Shown here: piece after piece, positions 37,591 through 46,276 of the stretch
Layout of the letters: each line of letters starts with the position of its first letter
Position numbering within the stretch: position 1 is the first letter of the stretch
Origin: CAWKCE01 sp032127035
GTDB taxonomy: Bacteria; Actinomycetota; Actinomycetes; JAHEKZ01
Reading direction: 5' to 3'
Assembly: GCA_963848085.1 (NCBI GenBank)
Contig: CAWKCE010000003.1
Location: 1,178,001-1,242,000, forward strand
Length of the DNA stretch: 64,000 nt
Program-made: the position numbers and the translations under genes
The notes under the pieces: model-generated
What the model was told of the DNA's origin: nothing
Databases searched by the model: none
What the model saw: only the letters and a program-made list of their open reading frames with translations

Positions 37591-38201
37591 GGCATCGCCC
37601 CGGTGACCAGGACGGGGGCCGCCACGACCGCGACCCCGAGCATCAGCCGGACCGGCAGGGCCAATCCGCTCACGGCCACGCGCCAGGCGGCCGCGACAAC
37701 CACGGCACCGACGCATCCGAACGTCAGCGCCACGACCACCGGCTGCGTGGCGTCGGTGCCGGTCCCGAAGCCGTGCAGGACGGCCGGGACCCACGCCACG
37801 TACGCGAGGAGGTGGACCGCTTTCCAGCCGAGCAGGGACATCCGCCTCCGGAGCAGGCTGGTGACGACCACTGCCAGCCACAGGTCCAGTGCCACCGTGC
37901 CCAGGCCCATCCACAGCGGCCGATAGGACGACTGGAACGGGATCCAGGTGTCCAGCAGGCGGATGTCGACGTAGCCGTCGAGGACCGCCGAGGCGACGTG
38001 CACCGCCAGCAGTGCCACAGCCATGAGCGCCGTCCGACGGTGCAGGTCGACAGTGGCGAACCGTGCCCACCAGCTCGGCACGACCCGGGAGGTGCCGACG
38101 ACTCCCAGCACCGTCACCAGGGTGAACAGCACCAGCAGCACCAGACCCGTCGATCGGTTGATGTACCACAGCATCGGCGAGTCGCCGGTGAGCCAGGTCA
38201 T
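37587..38201 (-). CDS. Ferric-reductase-like heme membrane protein
   Basis: 204 residues with about six membrane helices. Candidate heme ligands are paired His residues: LHRRTALMAVALLAVHVAS in one region, and GWKAVHLLAYVAWVPAVLHG in another, spaced as in b-type cytochrome bundles of the ferric-reductase-like superfamily. Starts MTWLTGDSPMLWYINRSTGLVL. Coupled by 4-nt overlaps to the small membrane gene upstream and the NuoF-like gene downstream. Probably moves electrons across or into the membrane; acceptor unknown. Confidence 0.85.
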   Translation of the reverse strand: MTWLTGDSPMLWYINRSTGLVLLVLFTLVTVLGVVGTSRVVPSWWARFATVDLHRRTALMAVALLAVHVASAVLDGYVDIRLLDTWIPFQSSYRPLWMGLGTVALDLWLAVVVTSLLRRRMSLLGWKAVHLLAYVAWVPAVLHGFGTGTDATQPVVVALTFGCVGAVVVAAAWRVAVSGLALPVRLMLGVAVVAAPVLVTGAMP

Positions 38202-38365
38202 GCGTCACCGTTTGCCGCAAGGAGAAGGGTGACTGCGACAACACCGGCGACGAGGAGCATGGCGAACACGACCGTCAGGACGTCGACAGCAGCCATGAGC
38301 CGGTCCCGACGCACTTGGTCGGCCGCCAGCGCCGTCGCCGGCTCGACTCGTCCTCGCTTACCCAT
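38198..38365 (-). CDS. 55-residue single-helix membrane protein
   Basis: Found by reading the minus strand from ATG 38365. The protein is MGKRGRVEPATALAAD, then a basic stretch and one hydrophobic helix (VDVLTVVFAMLLVAGVVAVTLLLAA), ending NGDA. Its TGA overlaps the ATG of the heme protein gene (ATGA), the same coupling used in the rest of this unit. It could be a small subunit or assembly factor. I do not recognise a family. Confidence 0.7.
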   Translation of the reverse strand: MGKRGRVEPATALAADQVRRDRLMAAVDVLTVVFAMLLVAGVVAVTLLLAANGDA

Positions 38366-38459
38366 GCCCTCAGCATCGGGGACGCGCCCCTAGGTACCGC
38401 CTGTGACGTGGATAAGGCGTGGCTAACGTTCAGATCCGGCCCAAACCCCCCGATCGAAG

Positions 38460-38465
38460 TAGGGT
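38460..38465 (+). promoter_or_regulatory. -10 element TAGGGT before pup
   Basis: TAGGGT lies 29 nt before ATG 38495, with GAGGAGG in the leader. It would start the pup-prcB-prcA-pafA transcript, separate from arc-dop. Confidence 0.5.
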
Positions 38466-38494
38466 CGTCGAGACGGCTTCACCGAGGAGGCGCC

Positions 38495-38710
38495 ATGAGC
38501 ACCAGGGACAGCGGCGGGCAGCAGCGAGCCGAACGTCGCAGCGAGAACGTCGACGACGCCGCACCGACCGACGTCGACGCCTCCGACGTCGCCCAACGGC
38601 ACGAAGCCGTGACCGAGGACGTCGACGCGCTCCTCGACGAGATCGACGACGTCCTGGAGGAGAACGCCGAGGAGTTCGTCAAGAGCTTCGTCCAGAAGGG
38701 TGGGCAATGA
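38495..38710 (+). CDS. pup: Prokaryotic ubiquitin-like protein Pup
   Basis: 71 residues, very acidic and largely disordered, ending VKSFVQKGGQ. The GGQ end requires deamidation by Dop before PafA can attach Pup to substrate lysines. The helix DVDALLDEIDDVLEENAEEFVKSF is the part that binds the Arc/Mpa coiled coil. The stop overlaps the prcB ATG by 4 nt. Confidence 0.98.
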   Translation: MSTRDSGGQQRAERRSENVDDAAPTDVDASDVAQRHEAVTEDVDALLDEIDDVLEENAEEFVKSFVQKGGQ

Positions 38711-39549
38711 CAGACCCTGGTAGTGGCCGACTGCCCGCCGCGCTGCTCGCCCACGGCACGTCGTCATTCTCGGACTTCCTGGAGGACTTCGCACCACACT
38801 TGGTGCCGGGCGCGGACCCGGCGCGGCAGCGGGGATCGGCCGACCTGGCCGTCCCACACGGCACGACGATCGTCGCCCTCACCTTCGCCGGTGGCGTCCT
38901 GATGGCCGGTGACCGCCGAGCGACCATGGGCAATGTCATCGCCCAGCGCGACATCGAGAAGGTCTACCCGGCTGACGACCACTCCGCCGTCGGTATTGCC
39001 GGCACCGCCGGGCTGGCCATCGAGCTGGTACGGCTGCTCCAGGTGGAGCTGGAGCACTACGAGAAGATCGAGGGCACCACGCTTTCGCTGTCGGGAAAGG
39101 CCAATCGGCTGGCCACCATGATCCGCGGAAACCTCGGGATGGCGATGCAGGGCCTGGCTGTCGTGCCGCTGTTCGCCGGCTTCGACCACGAGTCGCAGCG
39201 AGGCCGGATCTTCAGCTACGACGTCACCGGTGGCCGCTACGAGGAGCACGAGTACCACGCCGTCGGGTCCGGCGGCTACTTCGCCCGCGGCTCGCTCAAG
39301 AAGCTCTACGGCCAGGGGATGACGGAGGCCGACGCGGTCACAGCAGCGGTTCAGGGTCTGTACGACGCGGCAGACGACGACTCGGCGACTGGCGGCCCCG
39401 ACATCATGCGCGGGATCTTCCCGGTGGTCGCCATCGTCACCCAAGACGGCTACCGCCGACTCCCCGACGACGAGGTGGGCGACGTCGTCCGTCGGGTGGT
39501 GCAGGCCCGGCAGGACCGTCCCGACGGTCCAGTAGCCCCACTCAGCTGA
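38707..39549 (+). CDS. prcB: 20S proteasome beta subunit PrcB
   Basis: 280 residues. The propeptide (1-52) ends ...AVPHG, and autocleavage should expose Thr53 (TTIVALTF) as the catalytic nucleophile. Asp (GDRRATMG) and Lys of the active site follow in the usual spacing. It forms the inner rings of the 20S core and does the proteolysis. ATG 38707 overlaps pup. Confidence 0.98.
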   Translation: MTDPGSGRLPAALLAHGTSSFSDFLEDFAPHLVPGADPARQRGSADLAVPHGTTIVALTFAGGVLMAGDRRATMGNVIAQRDIEKVYPADDHSAVGIAGTAGLAIELVRLLQVELEHYEKIEGTTLSLSGKANRLATMIRGNLGMAMQGLAVVPLFAGFDHESQRGRIFSYDVTGGRYEEHEYHAVGSGGYFARGSLKKLYGQGMTEADAVTAAVQGLYDAADDDSATGGPDIMRGIFPVVAIVTQDGYRRLPDDEVGDVVRRVVQARQDRPDGPVAPLS

Positions 39550-39562
39550 GGAGAACGCACCA

Positions 39563-40270
39563 GTGTCAATGCCCTTCTACGTCTCGCCTGAGCAGGTCAT
39601 CAAGGACAAGGCGGACTACGCCCGCAAGGGGATTGCGCGTGGGCGGTCAGTGGCCGTCCTGCAGTACGCCGACGGCATCTTGTTCGTCGCGGAGAACCCG
39701 TCCCGCGCGCTTCACAAGGTGAGCGAGATCTACGACCGCATCGCGTTCGCGGCAGTCGGCAAGTACAACGAGTTCGAGAACCTGCGTGTGGCGGGGATCC
39801 GGCTTGCCGACCTGCGCGGGTACTCGTTCGACCGCCGCGACGTCACCGTGCGCAACCTCGCCAACGCGTACGCTCAGACGCTGGGGACCATCTTCACCGA
39901 GACCAACAAGCCGTTCGAGGTCGAGCTCGTCGTGGCCGAGGTCGGCGACGCTGCCGAGGCCGACCAGATGTACCGGCTCACGTTCGACGGCTCGGTAGCC
40001 GACGAGCACGGCCATGTGGTCATGGGCGGGTCAGCGGACAATATTGCGGCGTTCCTGGCCGAGCGGTTCACCGAGGGGCTCGACCTGACGGCGGCCGTCC
40101 GCTTGGCGGCGGAGGCGCTCGGTCACGACACTGACGAGGCGCGCACCCTGTCCTCCACCCAGCTCGAGGTCGCGGTGCTGGACCGCACTCGAGACCGGAC
40201 CCGCAAGTTCCGGCGGATCAGCTCTCCTGCCCTCGCGACCCTGCTTGCGGAGGACGACGCGTCCGCATAG
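39563..40270 (+). CDS. prcA: 20S proteasome alpha subunit PrcA
   Basis: 235 residues from GTG 39563, with GAGGAG upstream; ATG 39569 is an internal alternative. The start (MPFYVSPEQVIKDKADYARKGIARGR) is the gating N-terminus of PrcA. It forms the outer rings that bind Arc/Mpa and control entry. The C-terminus is truncated relative to some family members but within range. Confidence 0.98.
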   Translation: MSMPFYVSPEQVIKDKADYARKGIARGRSVAVLQYADGILFVAENPSRALHKVSEIYDRIAFAAVGKYNEFENLRVAGIRLADLRGYSFDRRDVTVRNLANAYAQTLGTIFTETNKPFEVELVVAEVGDAAEADQMYRLTFDGSVADEHGHVVMGGSADNIAAFLAERFTEGLDLTAAVRLAAEALGHDTDEARTLSSTQLEVAVLDRTRDRTRKFRRISSPALATLLAEDDASA

Positions 40271-40285
40271 GGCGCGCAGCCGCGC

Positions 40286-41647
40286 ATGGACCGCCGCATC
40301 TTCGGAATCGAGACCGAGTACGGGGTCACGTGCACCTTCCGTGGGCAGCGTCGACTGTCGCCCGACGAGGTCGCTCGGTACCTCTTCCGACGAGTGGTGT
40401 CGTGGGGACGCAGCAGCAACGTGTTCCTACGCAACGGTGCCCGGCTGTACCTCGATGTGGGCTCGCATCCGGAGTACGCGACCCCGGAGTGCGACTCGTT
40501 GACCGAGCTCGTCGCGCATGACAAGGCGGGGGAGCGCATCCTCGAGGGTCTGCTCGTCGATGCCGAGCGGCGTCTGCGGGAAGAGGGCATCGCCGGAGAC
40601 GTGTACCTGTTCAAGAACAACACCGACTCGGCCGGAAACTCCTACGGGTGCCACGAGAACTACCTGGTGCTCCGGCAGGGTGACTTCGGGCGGCTGGCCG
40701 ACGTGCTCATCCCGTTCCTGGTGACCCGTCAGCTCATCACCGGCGCCGGCAAGGTGCTGCAGACCCCGCGCGGGTCGGTGTTCTGCCTCAGCCAGCGGGC
40801 CGAACACATCTGGGAAGGCGTGTCGTCGGCGACCACCCGGTCCCGGCCGATCATCAACACTCGCGACGAGCCGCATGCCGACGCGGAGAAGTTCCGGCGC
40901 CTGCACGTGATTGTCGGTGACTCCAACATGGCCGAGCCCACGACCCTGCTGAAGATGGCGACCACCGACCTGATCCTGCGCATGGTCGAGGCGGGTGTGG
41001 TACTCCGGGACCTCAGCCTGGAGAACCCGATCCGTGCCATCCGCGAGATCAGTCACGACCCCACCGGTCGCCGCACCGTCCGACTGGTCAACGGGCGCGA
41101 GCTTTCCGCCCTCGATATCCAGACCGAGTACTACGAGAAGGCCCGCGCCTTCGCCGAACGTCGCGAGCTCGTCCAGGGGAGCACCGGCTACGTCCTGGAC
41201 CTGTGGGAGCGCACCCTCAAAGCCGTAGGCGGGGGAGACCTCGGTCTCGTCGACCGCGAGATCGACTGGGTGATCAAGCAGACGCTGATCGACCGGTATC
41301 GGGCCAAGCACGACCTCTCACTCGGCTCGGCCCGCGTGGCGCAGCTCGACCTGGCGTACCACGACATCCGGCGCGACCGCGGGCTGTACTCCCTGCTGGC
41401 CCAGCGCGGGTTGGCCCACCGTCTGGTGTCCGACGTGACCGTGTTCGAGGCCAAGTCGGTGCCACCACAGACGACCAGAGCCAAGCTCCGGGGCGACTTC
41501 ATCCGGCGCGCGCAGGAGCGGCGTCGCGACTTCACCGTGGACTGGGTCCACCTCAAGCTCAACGACCAGGCCCAGCGGACGGTCCTGTGCAAGGACCCGT
41601 TCCGCAGTGTCGACGACCGCGTCGAGCGGCTCATCGAGTCCATGTGA
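40286..41647 (+). CDS. pafA: Pup--protein ligase PafA
   Basis: 453 residues: MDRRIFGIETEYGV with metal-binding Glu9, and Asp57 in RLYLDVGSHPEYATPE as catalytic base. It lacks the Dop loop, which distinguishes it from the Dop at 34530-36050. It phosphorylates the C-terminal Glu of Pup and attaches it to substrate lysines. Lies 15 nt after prcA. Confidence 0.98.
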   Translation: MDRRIFGIETEYGVTCTFRGQRRLSPDEVARYLFRRVVSWGRSSNVFLRNGARLYLDVGSHPEYATPECDSLTELVAHDKAGERILEGLLVDAERRLREEGIAGDVYLFKNNTDSAGNSYGCHENYLVLRQGDFGRLADVLIPFLVTRQLITGAGKVLQTPRGSVFCLSQRAEHIWEGVSSATTRSRPIINTRDEPHADAEKFRRLHVIVGDSNMAEPTTLLKMATTDLILRMVEAGVVLRDLSLENPIRAIREISHDPTGRRTVRLVNGRELSALDIQTEYYEKARAFAERRELVQGSTGYVLDLWERTLKAVGGGDLGLVDREIDWVIKQTLIDRYRAKHDLSLGSARVAQLDLAYHDIRRDRGLYSLLAQRGLAHRLVSDVTVFEAKSVPPQTTRAKLRGDFIRRAQERRRDFTVDWVHLKLNDQAQRTVLCKDPFRSVDDRVERLIESM

Positions 41648-41682
41648 GCACAGGCGCGTCTCAGACAGAAGTCGGCGACACC

Positions 41683-41688
41683 TAGAGT
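41683..41688 (+). promoter_or_regulatory. -10 element TAGAGT before the FKBP genes
   Basis: TAGAGT lies 30 nt before GTG 41719, with CCGAGGAG in the leader. Confidence 0.4.
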
Positions 41689-41718
41689 GGGTCGTCCGTC
41701 TAACCGAGGAGATCGCAG

Positions 41719-42690
41719 GTGCGCCAGCCTTCCCGCCACGCCGCAGTCGCCGTCCTGGCTGCAGCGGCACTGGTTCTGAGCGCCTGCGGCAGCTCGGACT
41801 CCACCACGTCCCCTGCGGCTGACGGCTCGCTGCCGACCGTGACCGGCGGCTTCGGCGAGGCCCCGGAGATCACGGTCCCGGACACCGATCCGCCGACCGA
41901 CCTGCAGACGGTCGTGCTGGAGGAGGGCTCCGGCCCGAAGGTGGTGGCAGAGCAGCTGCTCGTCGTCGACTACGCCGGCGTGACGTGGGACACCGGCGAG
42001 AGCTTCGACTCGTCCTTCGACCGCGGCCAGCCGGCCGCCTTCCCCATCGGCGTCCAGGCGGTCATTCCCGGCTGGGACACCGGACTCGTGGGGCAGAACG
42101 TCGGGAGCCGCGTGCTGCTGGTCATCCCACCCGACCTTGCCTACGGCGACAACCCGCCCACCGGTTCGCCCATCACGGCTGGCGCGACGCTGGTGTTCGT
42201 GGTGGACATCATCGCCCAGCACGCCGGAGACGACAGCGCCGCGGGCGAGGCCACACCGATCCAGGACGACGGAGTCCCGGTGCTGACCGTGCCGCCGGGC
42301 GAGCCTGCGCTCACGATCCCGCCCGGCAAGGCTCCACCGAAGCTGCTTGCGGAGTCGGTGGTCACCGGCGACGGTCCAGCGGTCGAGGCGGGCCAGCTGG
42401 TCGTGGTGCAGTACATCGGCAAGGTCTGGCGCACGGGGAAGACCTTCGACTCCTCGTGGAGCCGAAACCAGCCGGCGGGCTTCGCGATTGGCGTCGGCGG
42501 GGTGATCCCCGGCTGGGACGCCGGGTTGGTCGGCAAGACCGTCGGCAGCCGGGTGCTCCTGGTCCTGCCTCCCGACCAGGCATACGGCGCCAACCCACCA
42601 CCCAACTCTGGGATCAAACCGGGCGACACGCTGGTGTTCGGCGTCGACATCCTGGGTGCCTACGGTGCCCCGAGCGGAGAACAGCCATGA
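41719..42690 (+). CDS. Lipoprotein with two FKBP-type peptidyl-prolyl isomerase domains
   Basis: 323 residues from GTG 41719. A lipobox (AAALVLSACG) anchors the protein outside the membrane. Two FKBP domains follow, each with the VDYAGVTWDTG.FDSSFDRG / VQYIGKVWRTGKTFDSSW start and the VIPGWDTGL / VIPGWDAGL and LLVIPPDLAYG / LLVLPPDQAYG motifs. A Pro-rich linker joins them. It assists folding of exported proteins. Its stop overlaps the next FKBP gene by 4 nt. Confidence 0.95.
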   Translation: MRQPSRHAAVAVLAAAALVLSACGSSDSTTSPAADGSLPTVTGGFGEAPEITVPDTDPPTDLQTVVLEEGSGPKVVAEQLLVVDYAGVTWDTGESFDSSFDRGQPAAFPIGVQAVIPGWDTGLVGQNVGSRVLLVIPPDLAYGDNPPTGSPITAGATLVFVVDIIAQHAGDDSAAGEATPIQDDGVPVLTVPPGEPALTIPPGKAPPKLLAESVVTGDGPAVEAGQLVVVQYIGKVWRTGKTFDSSWSRNQPAGFAIGVGGVIPGWDAGLVGKTVGSRVLLVLPPDQAYGANPPPNSGIKPGDTLVFGVDILGAYGAPSGEQP

Positions 42691-43049
42691 CCAACAAGCC
42701 AGAGATCGACTTCCCGGGCGGCGAGCCGCCCACCGAGCTGGAGCAGACGGACGTCGTCCTCGGAGACGGCGACGAGGCCGTCCATGGTGCGACCGTGACG
42801 GTTCACTACGTCGGCGTCGAGTTCCGCTCCGGCGAGGAGTTCGACTCGTCGTGGGGGAGAGGCGCACCCATCGAGTTCCCCCTGGGCCAGCTCATCGCCG
42901 GCTGGCAGGAAGGTATCCCTGGCATGCGGGTCGGGGGGCGGCGGCAGCTCGTCGTGCCGCCTCACCTGGCCTACGGACCCGCCGGCGGCGGTCACCGCCT
43001 GTCCGGCAAGACGCTGATCTTCGTGATCGACCTGCTGGGAACCCGCTGA
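42687..43049 (+). CDS. Cytoplasmic FKBP-type peptidyl-prolyl isomerase
   Basis: 120 residues, a single FKBP domain with no signal: VTVHYVGVEFRSGEEFDSSW, LIAGWQEGIPGMRVGGRRQLVVPPHLAYG and a C-terminal LIFVIDLLG strand. All core residues of the isomerase pocket (Tyr, Phe, Asp, Trp, Tyr) are present. It is coupled to the lipoprotein FKBP gene (ATGA overlap). Confidence 0.96.
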   Translation: MTNKPEIDFPGGEPPTELEQTDVVLGDGDEAVHGATVTVHYVGVEFRSGEEFDSSWGRGAPIEFPLGQLIAGWQEGIPGMRVGGRRQLVVPPHLAYGPAGGGHRLSGKTLIFVIDLLGTR

Positions 43050-43051
43050 GC

Positions 43052-44149
43052 TCAGAGCAGGCCGGCCGCGTGCCGCCCGGCCGCTGCCGCCGCCAGGAAT
43101 GACGCCGGGTCGTCGGCCAGGCTGCGCCCCATCGTCGACAGCGGCACCGGGCATTCCGCCAGCGCCTCCCGCAGGCCGGCGAGGGCGACCCTGACCACCC
43201 GGTGGTGCGGGGGCTGCTGCGCCAGCATCTCCGCCTGCTCGGCGACCTGCCGCCCCAGTGCGCCGGGCAGGTCCGGGACCGGAACATCGGCCTTCGCCAT
43301 CGCCACCCGTCCGTAGGCGGTCATCGAGTGGTGTGACACCCCCAGATGTCGCTCTCGGGGATCCGCCTCGGACACCCGGAGCGTGGCGACCGGTCGGCCC
43401 CCCAGAGCCGACGCCGCGTTGACGGCCTCTCCGGCGGACACGCCGGAGAACCCCCACCGGGTGCCGGTTCCCAGGTTGCCTGGTCCCTGCGTCACCACGG
43501 CGACGTCGGCCGACATCACCAGGCGGGCCGCCAGGAGGCCGTTGTGCACGGTGACCGCCTCCAGGTCGCCACCGAACGCCTGGCCCGCGCTCACCGACCC
43601 GGCCAGCCAACCGGCCGAGCGCAGACCGGCCAGCGTTCGCGAGAACGCAAGAGGCAAGGCGCCGCCATCCGTCCCCACGTACACCGCGCGAGTGTCCGGC
43701 CGGTCGTGCAGCAGACCGGCGAGAACGGCCGGCAGCGAGGAGTGCAGGTCGGCGACCACGACGGGCATGCCGAACAGATCGTCCGCATCGGCCAGCACCC
43801 CGTGGTGCGGGGAGTCCTGCTCGTCCACCCCGAGCACGGTGGTCTGCATCGGGGTGTACCGGGCCTTCACCAGGTGGCCGGGACCCTCCGGGTCTCGGGG
43901 CAGTCGGCCCGGGACGGCGACCACCATCGCGTAGCCGCCAGTCCCCAGCCCCAGGTCGAGCGCTGTGGTATTGAGCAGGACCGCGTCCCCGAGCTCCGGG
44001 GTACCCACCAGCTCCTCGTAGGCCAGCGCCCGCACCACGAGCTCTGGCTCGACCCCCTCGGTGTCCGGGTGGACACGAACGGACAGCTCGAGGGCGCCCG
44101 GCCACCGCGCCCCGACCGCCACGACCGTTCCTGCCCGCCACCGAATCAC
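43052..44149 (-). CDS. DUF3866 protein
   Basis: 365 residues from GTG 44149 (VIRWRAGTVVAVGARWPGALELSV). Family features seen: LVVGxPELGDAVLLNTTALDLGLGTGGYAMVVA-like start, YTPMQTTVLGVDEQDSPHH, and VVTQGPGNLGTGTRWGFSGVSAGEAVNAASALGGRPVATLR. The function is unknown. It is conserved at this place in proteasome loci of several actinobacteria and sits opposite to pafB, sharing a 53-bp divergent region with it. Confidence 0.9.
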   Translation of the reverse strand: MIRWRAGTVVAVGARWPGALELSVRVHPDTEGVEPELVVRALAYEELVGTPELGDAVLLNTTALDLGLGTGGYAMVVAVPGRLPRDPEGPGHLVKARYTPMQTTVLGVDEQDSPHHGVLADADDLFGMPVVVADLHSSLPAVLAGLLHDRPDTRAVYVGTDGGALPLAFSRTLAGLRSAGWLAGSVSAGQAFGGDLEAVTVHNGLLAARLVMSADVAVVTQGPGNLGTGTRWGFSGVSAGEAVNAASALGGRPVATLRVSEADPRERHLGVSHHSMTAYGRVAMAKADVPVPDLPGALGRQVAEQAEMLAQQPPHHRVVRVALAGLREALAECPVPLSTMGRSLADDPASFLAAAAAGRHAAGLL

Positions 44150-44202
44150 GGGCCGCAGACTACGCAGCCGGTAGCGTCGGAACCTGCGAAAGGGGGGCCA
44201 CG

Positions 44203-45183
44203 ATGTCGGCCCAGCGCACCGAGCGCCTGCTGAACCTCGTGCTGTGCCTGCTGGCATCCCGCCGGTTCGTCGCACGGGAGCAGATCCGCACCGCCGTCCC
44301 GGGCTACGCCACCTGCGAGTCCGACGAGGCCTTCGAGCGCATGTTCGAGCGGGACAAAGACGACCTGCGGGAGATGGGCATCCCCCTGGAGACCGGTAGC
44401 AACGACGTGTTGTTCGACGACGAGATCGGCTACCGCATCCCGAGGGACGCGTACTCGCTGCCCGAGGTGTCGTTCGACCCGGAGGAGGTCGCGGTGCTCG
44501 GCCTGGCGGCCCGGGTCTGGCAACAAGCCACGTTGTCGGACGCAGCCTCCTCCGCGGTCCGCAAGCTGGCCGCCGGCGGGGTGGACGTCGACCCTGACGC
44601 GTGGTCGGTCGTGGAGCCTCGCGTCGGTGCCGACGAGCCGGCCTTCGCCGCTTTGTACGAGGCGGTCCGCGACCGGTTCCCGGTGGTCTTTCCCTACCGC
44701 ACGGCAGGTTCGGCCGAGGTCGCGCTGCGTCACCTCCAGCCCTGGGGAATCGTGTCGTGGCGCGGCCGCTGGTACGTAGTGGGCCACGACACGGACCGAG
44801 ACGACACCCGGGTGTTCCGGCTGTCGCGAGTGGCGGGGGAGGTGGCGCCCGCCGGTCCGCCCGGCTCGATGGCCACAGCTCCGGACGTGGACCTGGGTGC
44901 TGCCGTCCGCCGGTTCGCCCCTCCGTCGGACGCGCACGCGGCCCGACTTCGGATCCGGGAGGGCGCGGCCAGGCCACTGCGGCGATCCGCCTCGTCGGTC
45001 GAGCCGGGCGAGGGCTGGGACGTCGTGGAGGTCGGGTTCACCGACCTGGAGGCGCTGGCGGGTGAGGTGTGCGGCTACGCCACCGACGTGCAGGTCATCT
45101 CGCCGGACGCCCTACGGGAGACCGTGGTCCGCAGGCTCGACGCACTGGTGGCGGGCCTGACGCCACCCGAGGGGACTCCATGA
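44203..45183 (+). CDS. pafB: WYL-domain regulator PafB
   Basis: 326 residues. An N-terminal winged helix-turn-helix (QRTERLLNLVLCLLASRRFVAREQIRTAVPGY) is followed by a WYL domain, here as WGIVSWRGRWYVVGHDTDRDDTRVFRLSR. PafB and PafC act as a heterodimer that activates DNA-damage genes in mycobacteria, independent of LexA. The 4-nt overlap with pafC agrees with a complex. Confidence 0.95.
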   Translation: MSAQRTERLLNLVLCLLASRRFVAREQIRTAVPGYATCESDEAFERMFERDKDDLREMGIPLETGSNDVLFDDEIGYRIPRDAYSLPEVSFDPEEVAVLGLAARVWQQATLSDAASSAVRKLAAGGVDVDPDAWSVVEPRVGADEPAFAALYEAVRDRFPVVFPYRTAGSAEVALRHLQPWGIVSWRGRWYVVGHDTDRDDTRVFRLSRVAGEVAPAGPPGSMATAPDVDLGAAVRRFAPPSDAHAARLRIREGAARPLRRSASSVEPGEGWDVVEVGFTDLEALAGEVCGYATDVQVISPDALRETVVRRLDALVAGLTPPEGTP

Positions 45184-46154
45184 GCGCGCCGGGAGGGGCG
45201 GTTGGGCAGCTGTCCCGACTGCTGGCACTGATCCCGTGGCTGCTTGCTCGGCCCGGAGTCGGCGTCGACGAGACCGCGGCCGAGTTCGGGGTCACCGCCG
45301 GCCAGCTCCGCAAGGACCTCGAGCTGGCCTTCCTGTGCGGTCTCCCCGGCCACCTCCCCGACGACCTGATCGACGTCCAGCTCGACGGCGACCGCATCGT
45401 CGTCACCAATGCCGACACGATCTCCCGCCCCCTCCGACTGCGGCCGGACGAGGCCGTCGCCCTCCTCGTGGGCCTGCGCACCCTGGCGGCGGTGCCCGGG
45501 CTGCACTCCCGCGACGCTCTCGACCGGGCCACCGCCAAGCTGGAGCGGGCGGCGGGGGACGCGGCCGACGCCGCCCGGCGGATCTCGGTCACCGTGGAGT
45601 CCGACCCCGACCTCGGTGCCACGCTGGCCCGCGCGGTCGGCGACCGCCGGCTGCTCCGGCTGAGCTACTACGTCCCCGCTCGGGACGAGGTCACCGAGCG
45701 GGACGTCGACCCCATGCGGCTGCTTGTCGTGGACGGCCGCAGCTACCTGGAGGGCTGGTGTCGTCGCTCCGAGGACGTCCGGCTGTTCCGGCTCGACCGG
45801 ATCGAGTCGGTCGAGGTGCGGGACGCGCCGGCCGCGGCACCCAGTGACGCACGTGCCCGAGACCTCGGCGAGGACCTGTTCACCGCCGCCCCGGACGACC
45901 TGCGCGTGGTGGTCGACCTGACCCCCGCCGCCACGTGGGTCGCCGATGCCTACCCCTACGACGTAATGGAGGACCGACCGGACGGCATGACCCGGATCAC
46001 ACTGCGCGTGGCCGACCCGTCGTGGGTGGTCCGGCTCGCCCTTCGTCTCGGCGGCGATCTCGTCGTCCGTGAGCCCGCAGATCTGGTGGAACGCGTTCAT
46101 GACTCCGCGGTCTCAGCGCTGTCAGCCCACGGCGCCGATACGCCGTTCGGGTGA
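45180..46154 (+). CDS. pafC: WYL-domain regulator PafC
   Basis: 324 residues from ATG 45180. It has a winged helix (QLSRLLALIPWLLARPGVGVDETAAEFGVTAGQLRKDL) and a WYL core (RLLRLSYYVPARDEVTERDVDPMRLLVVDGRSYLEGWCRRSEDVRLFRLDRIESVEV). It is the PafB partner in the DNA-damage response. The PafC WYL core is the more complete of the two. Confidence 0.95.
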   Translation: MSAPGGAVGQLSRLLALIPWLLARPGVGVDETAAEFGVTAGQLRKDLELAFLCGLPGHLPDDLIDVQLDGDRIVVTNADTISRPLRLRPDEAVALLVGLRTLAAVPGLHSRDALDRATAKLERAAGDAADAARRISVTVESDPDLGATLARAVGDRRLLRLSYYVPARDEVTERDVDPMRLLVVDGRSYLEGWCRRSEDVRLFRLDRIESVEVRDAPAAAPSDARARDLGEDLFTAAPDDLRVVVDLTPAATWVADAYPYDVMEDRPDGMTRITLRVADPSWVVRLALRLGGDLVVREPADLVERVHDSAVSALSAHGADTPFG

Positions 46155-46276
46155 GCCCCGTCGCCCGGTTGGCGGTACCCGAACGACCCACTGTGCCGGC
46201 TGCGGGTCAAGATCCGCGACGGGTGTGCCGAAGCCCCACGTGCGAGCCCAGGAGGCCACGGAGGGGAGGTGCCACG

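Noticed and set aside
36343..37926. A 527-codon plus-strand frame across the redox module
   Set aside because: Antisense shadow of the NuoF-like gene. The minus-strand frame has family motifs and coupled starts.
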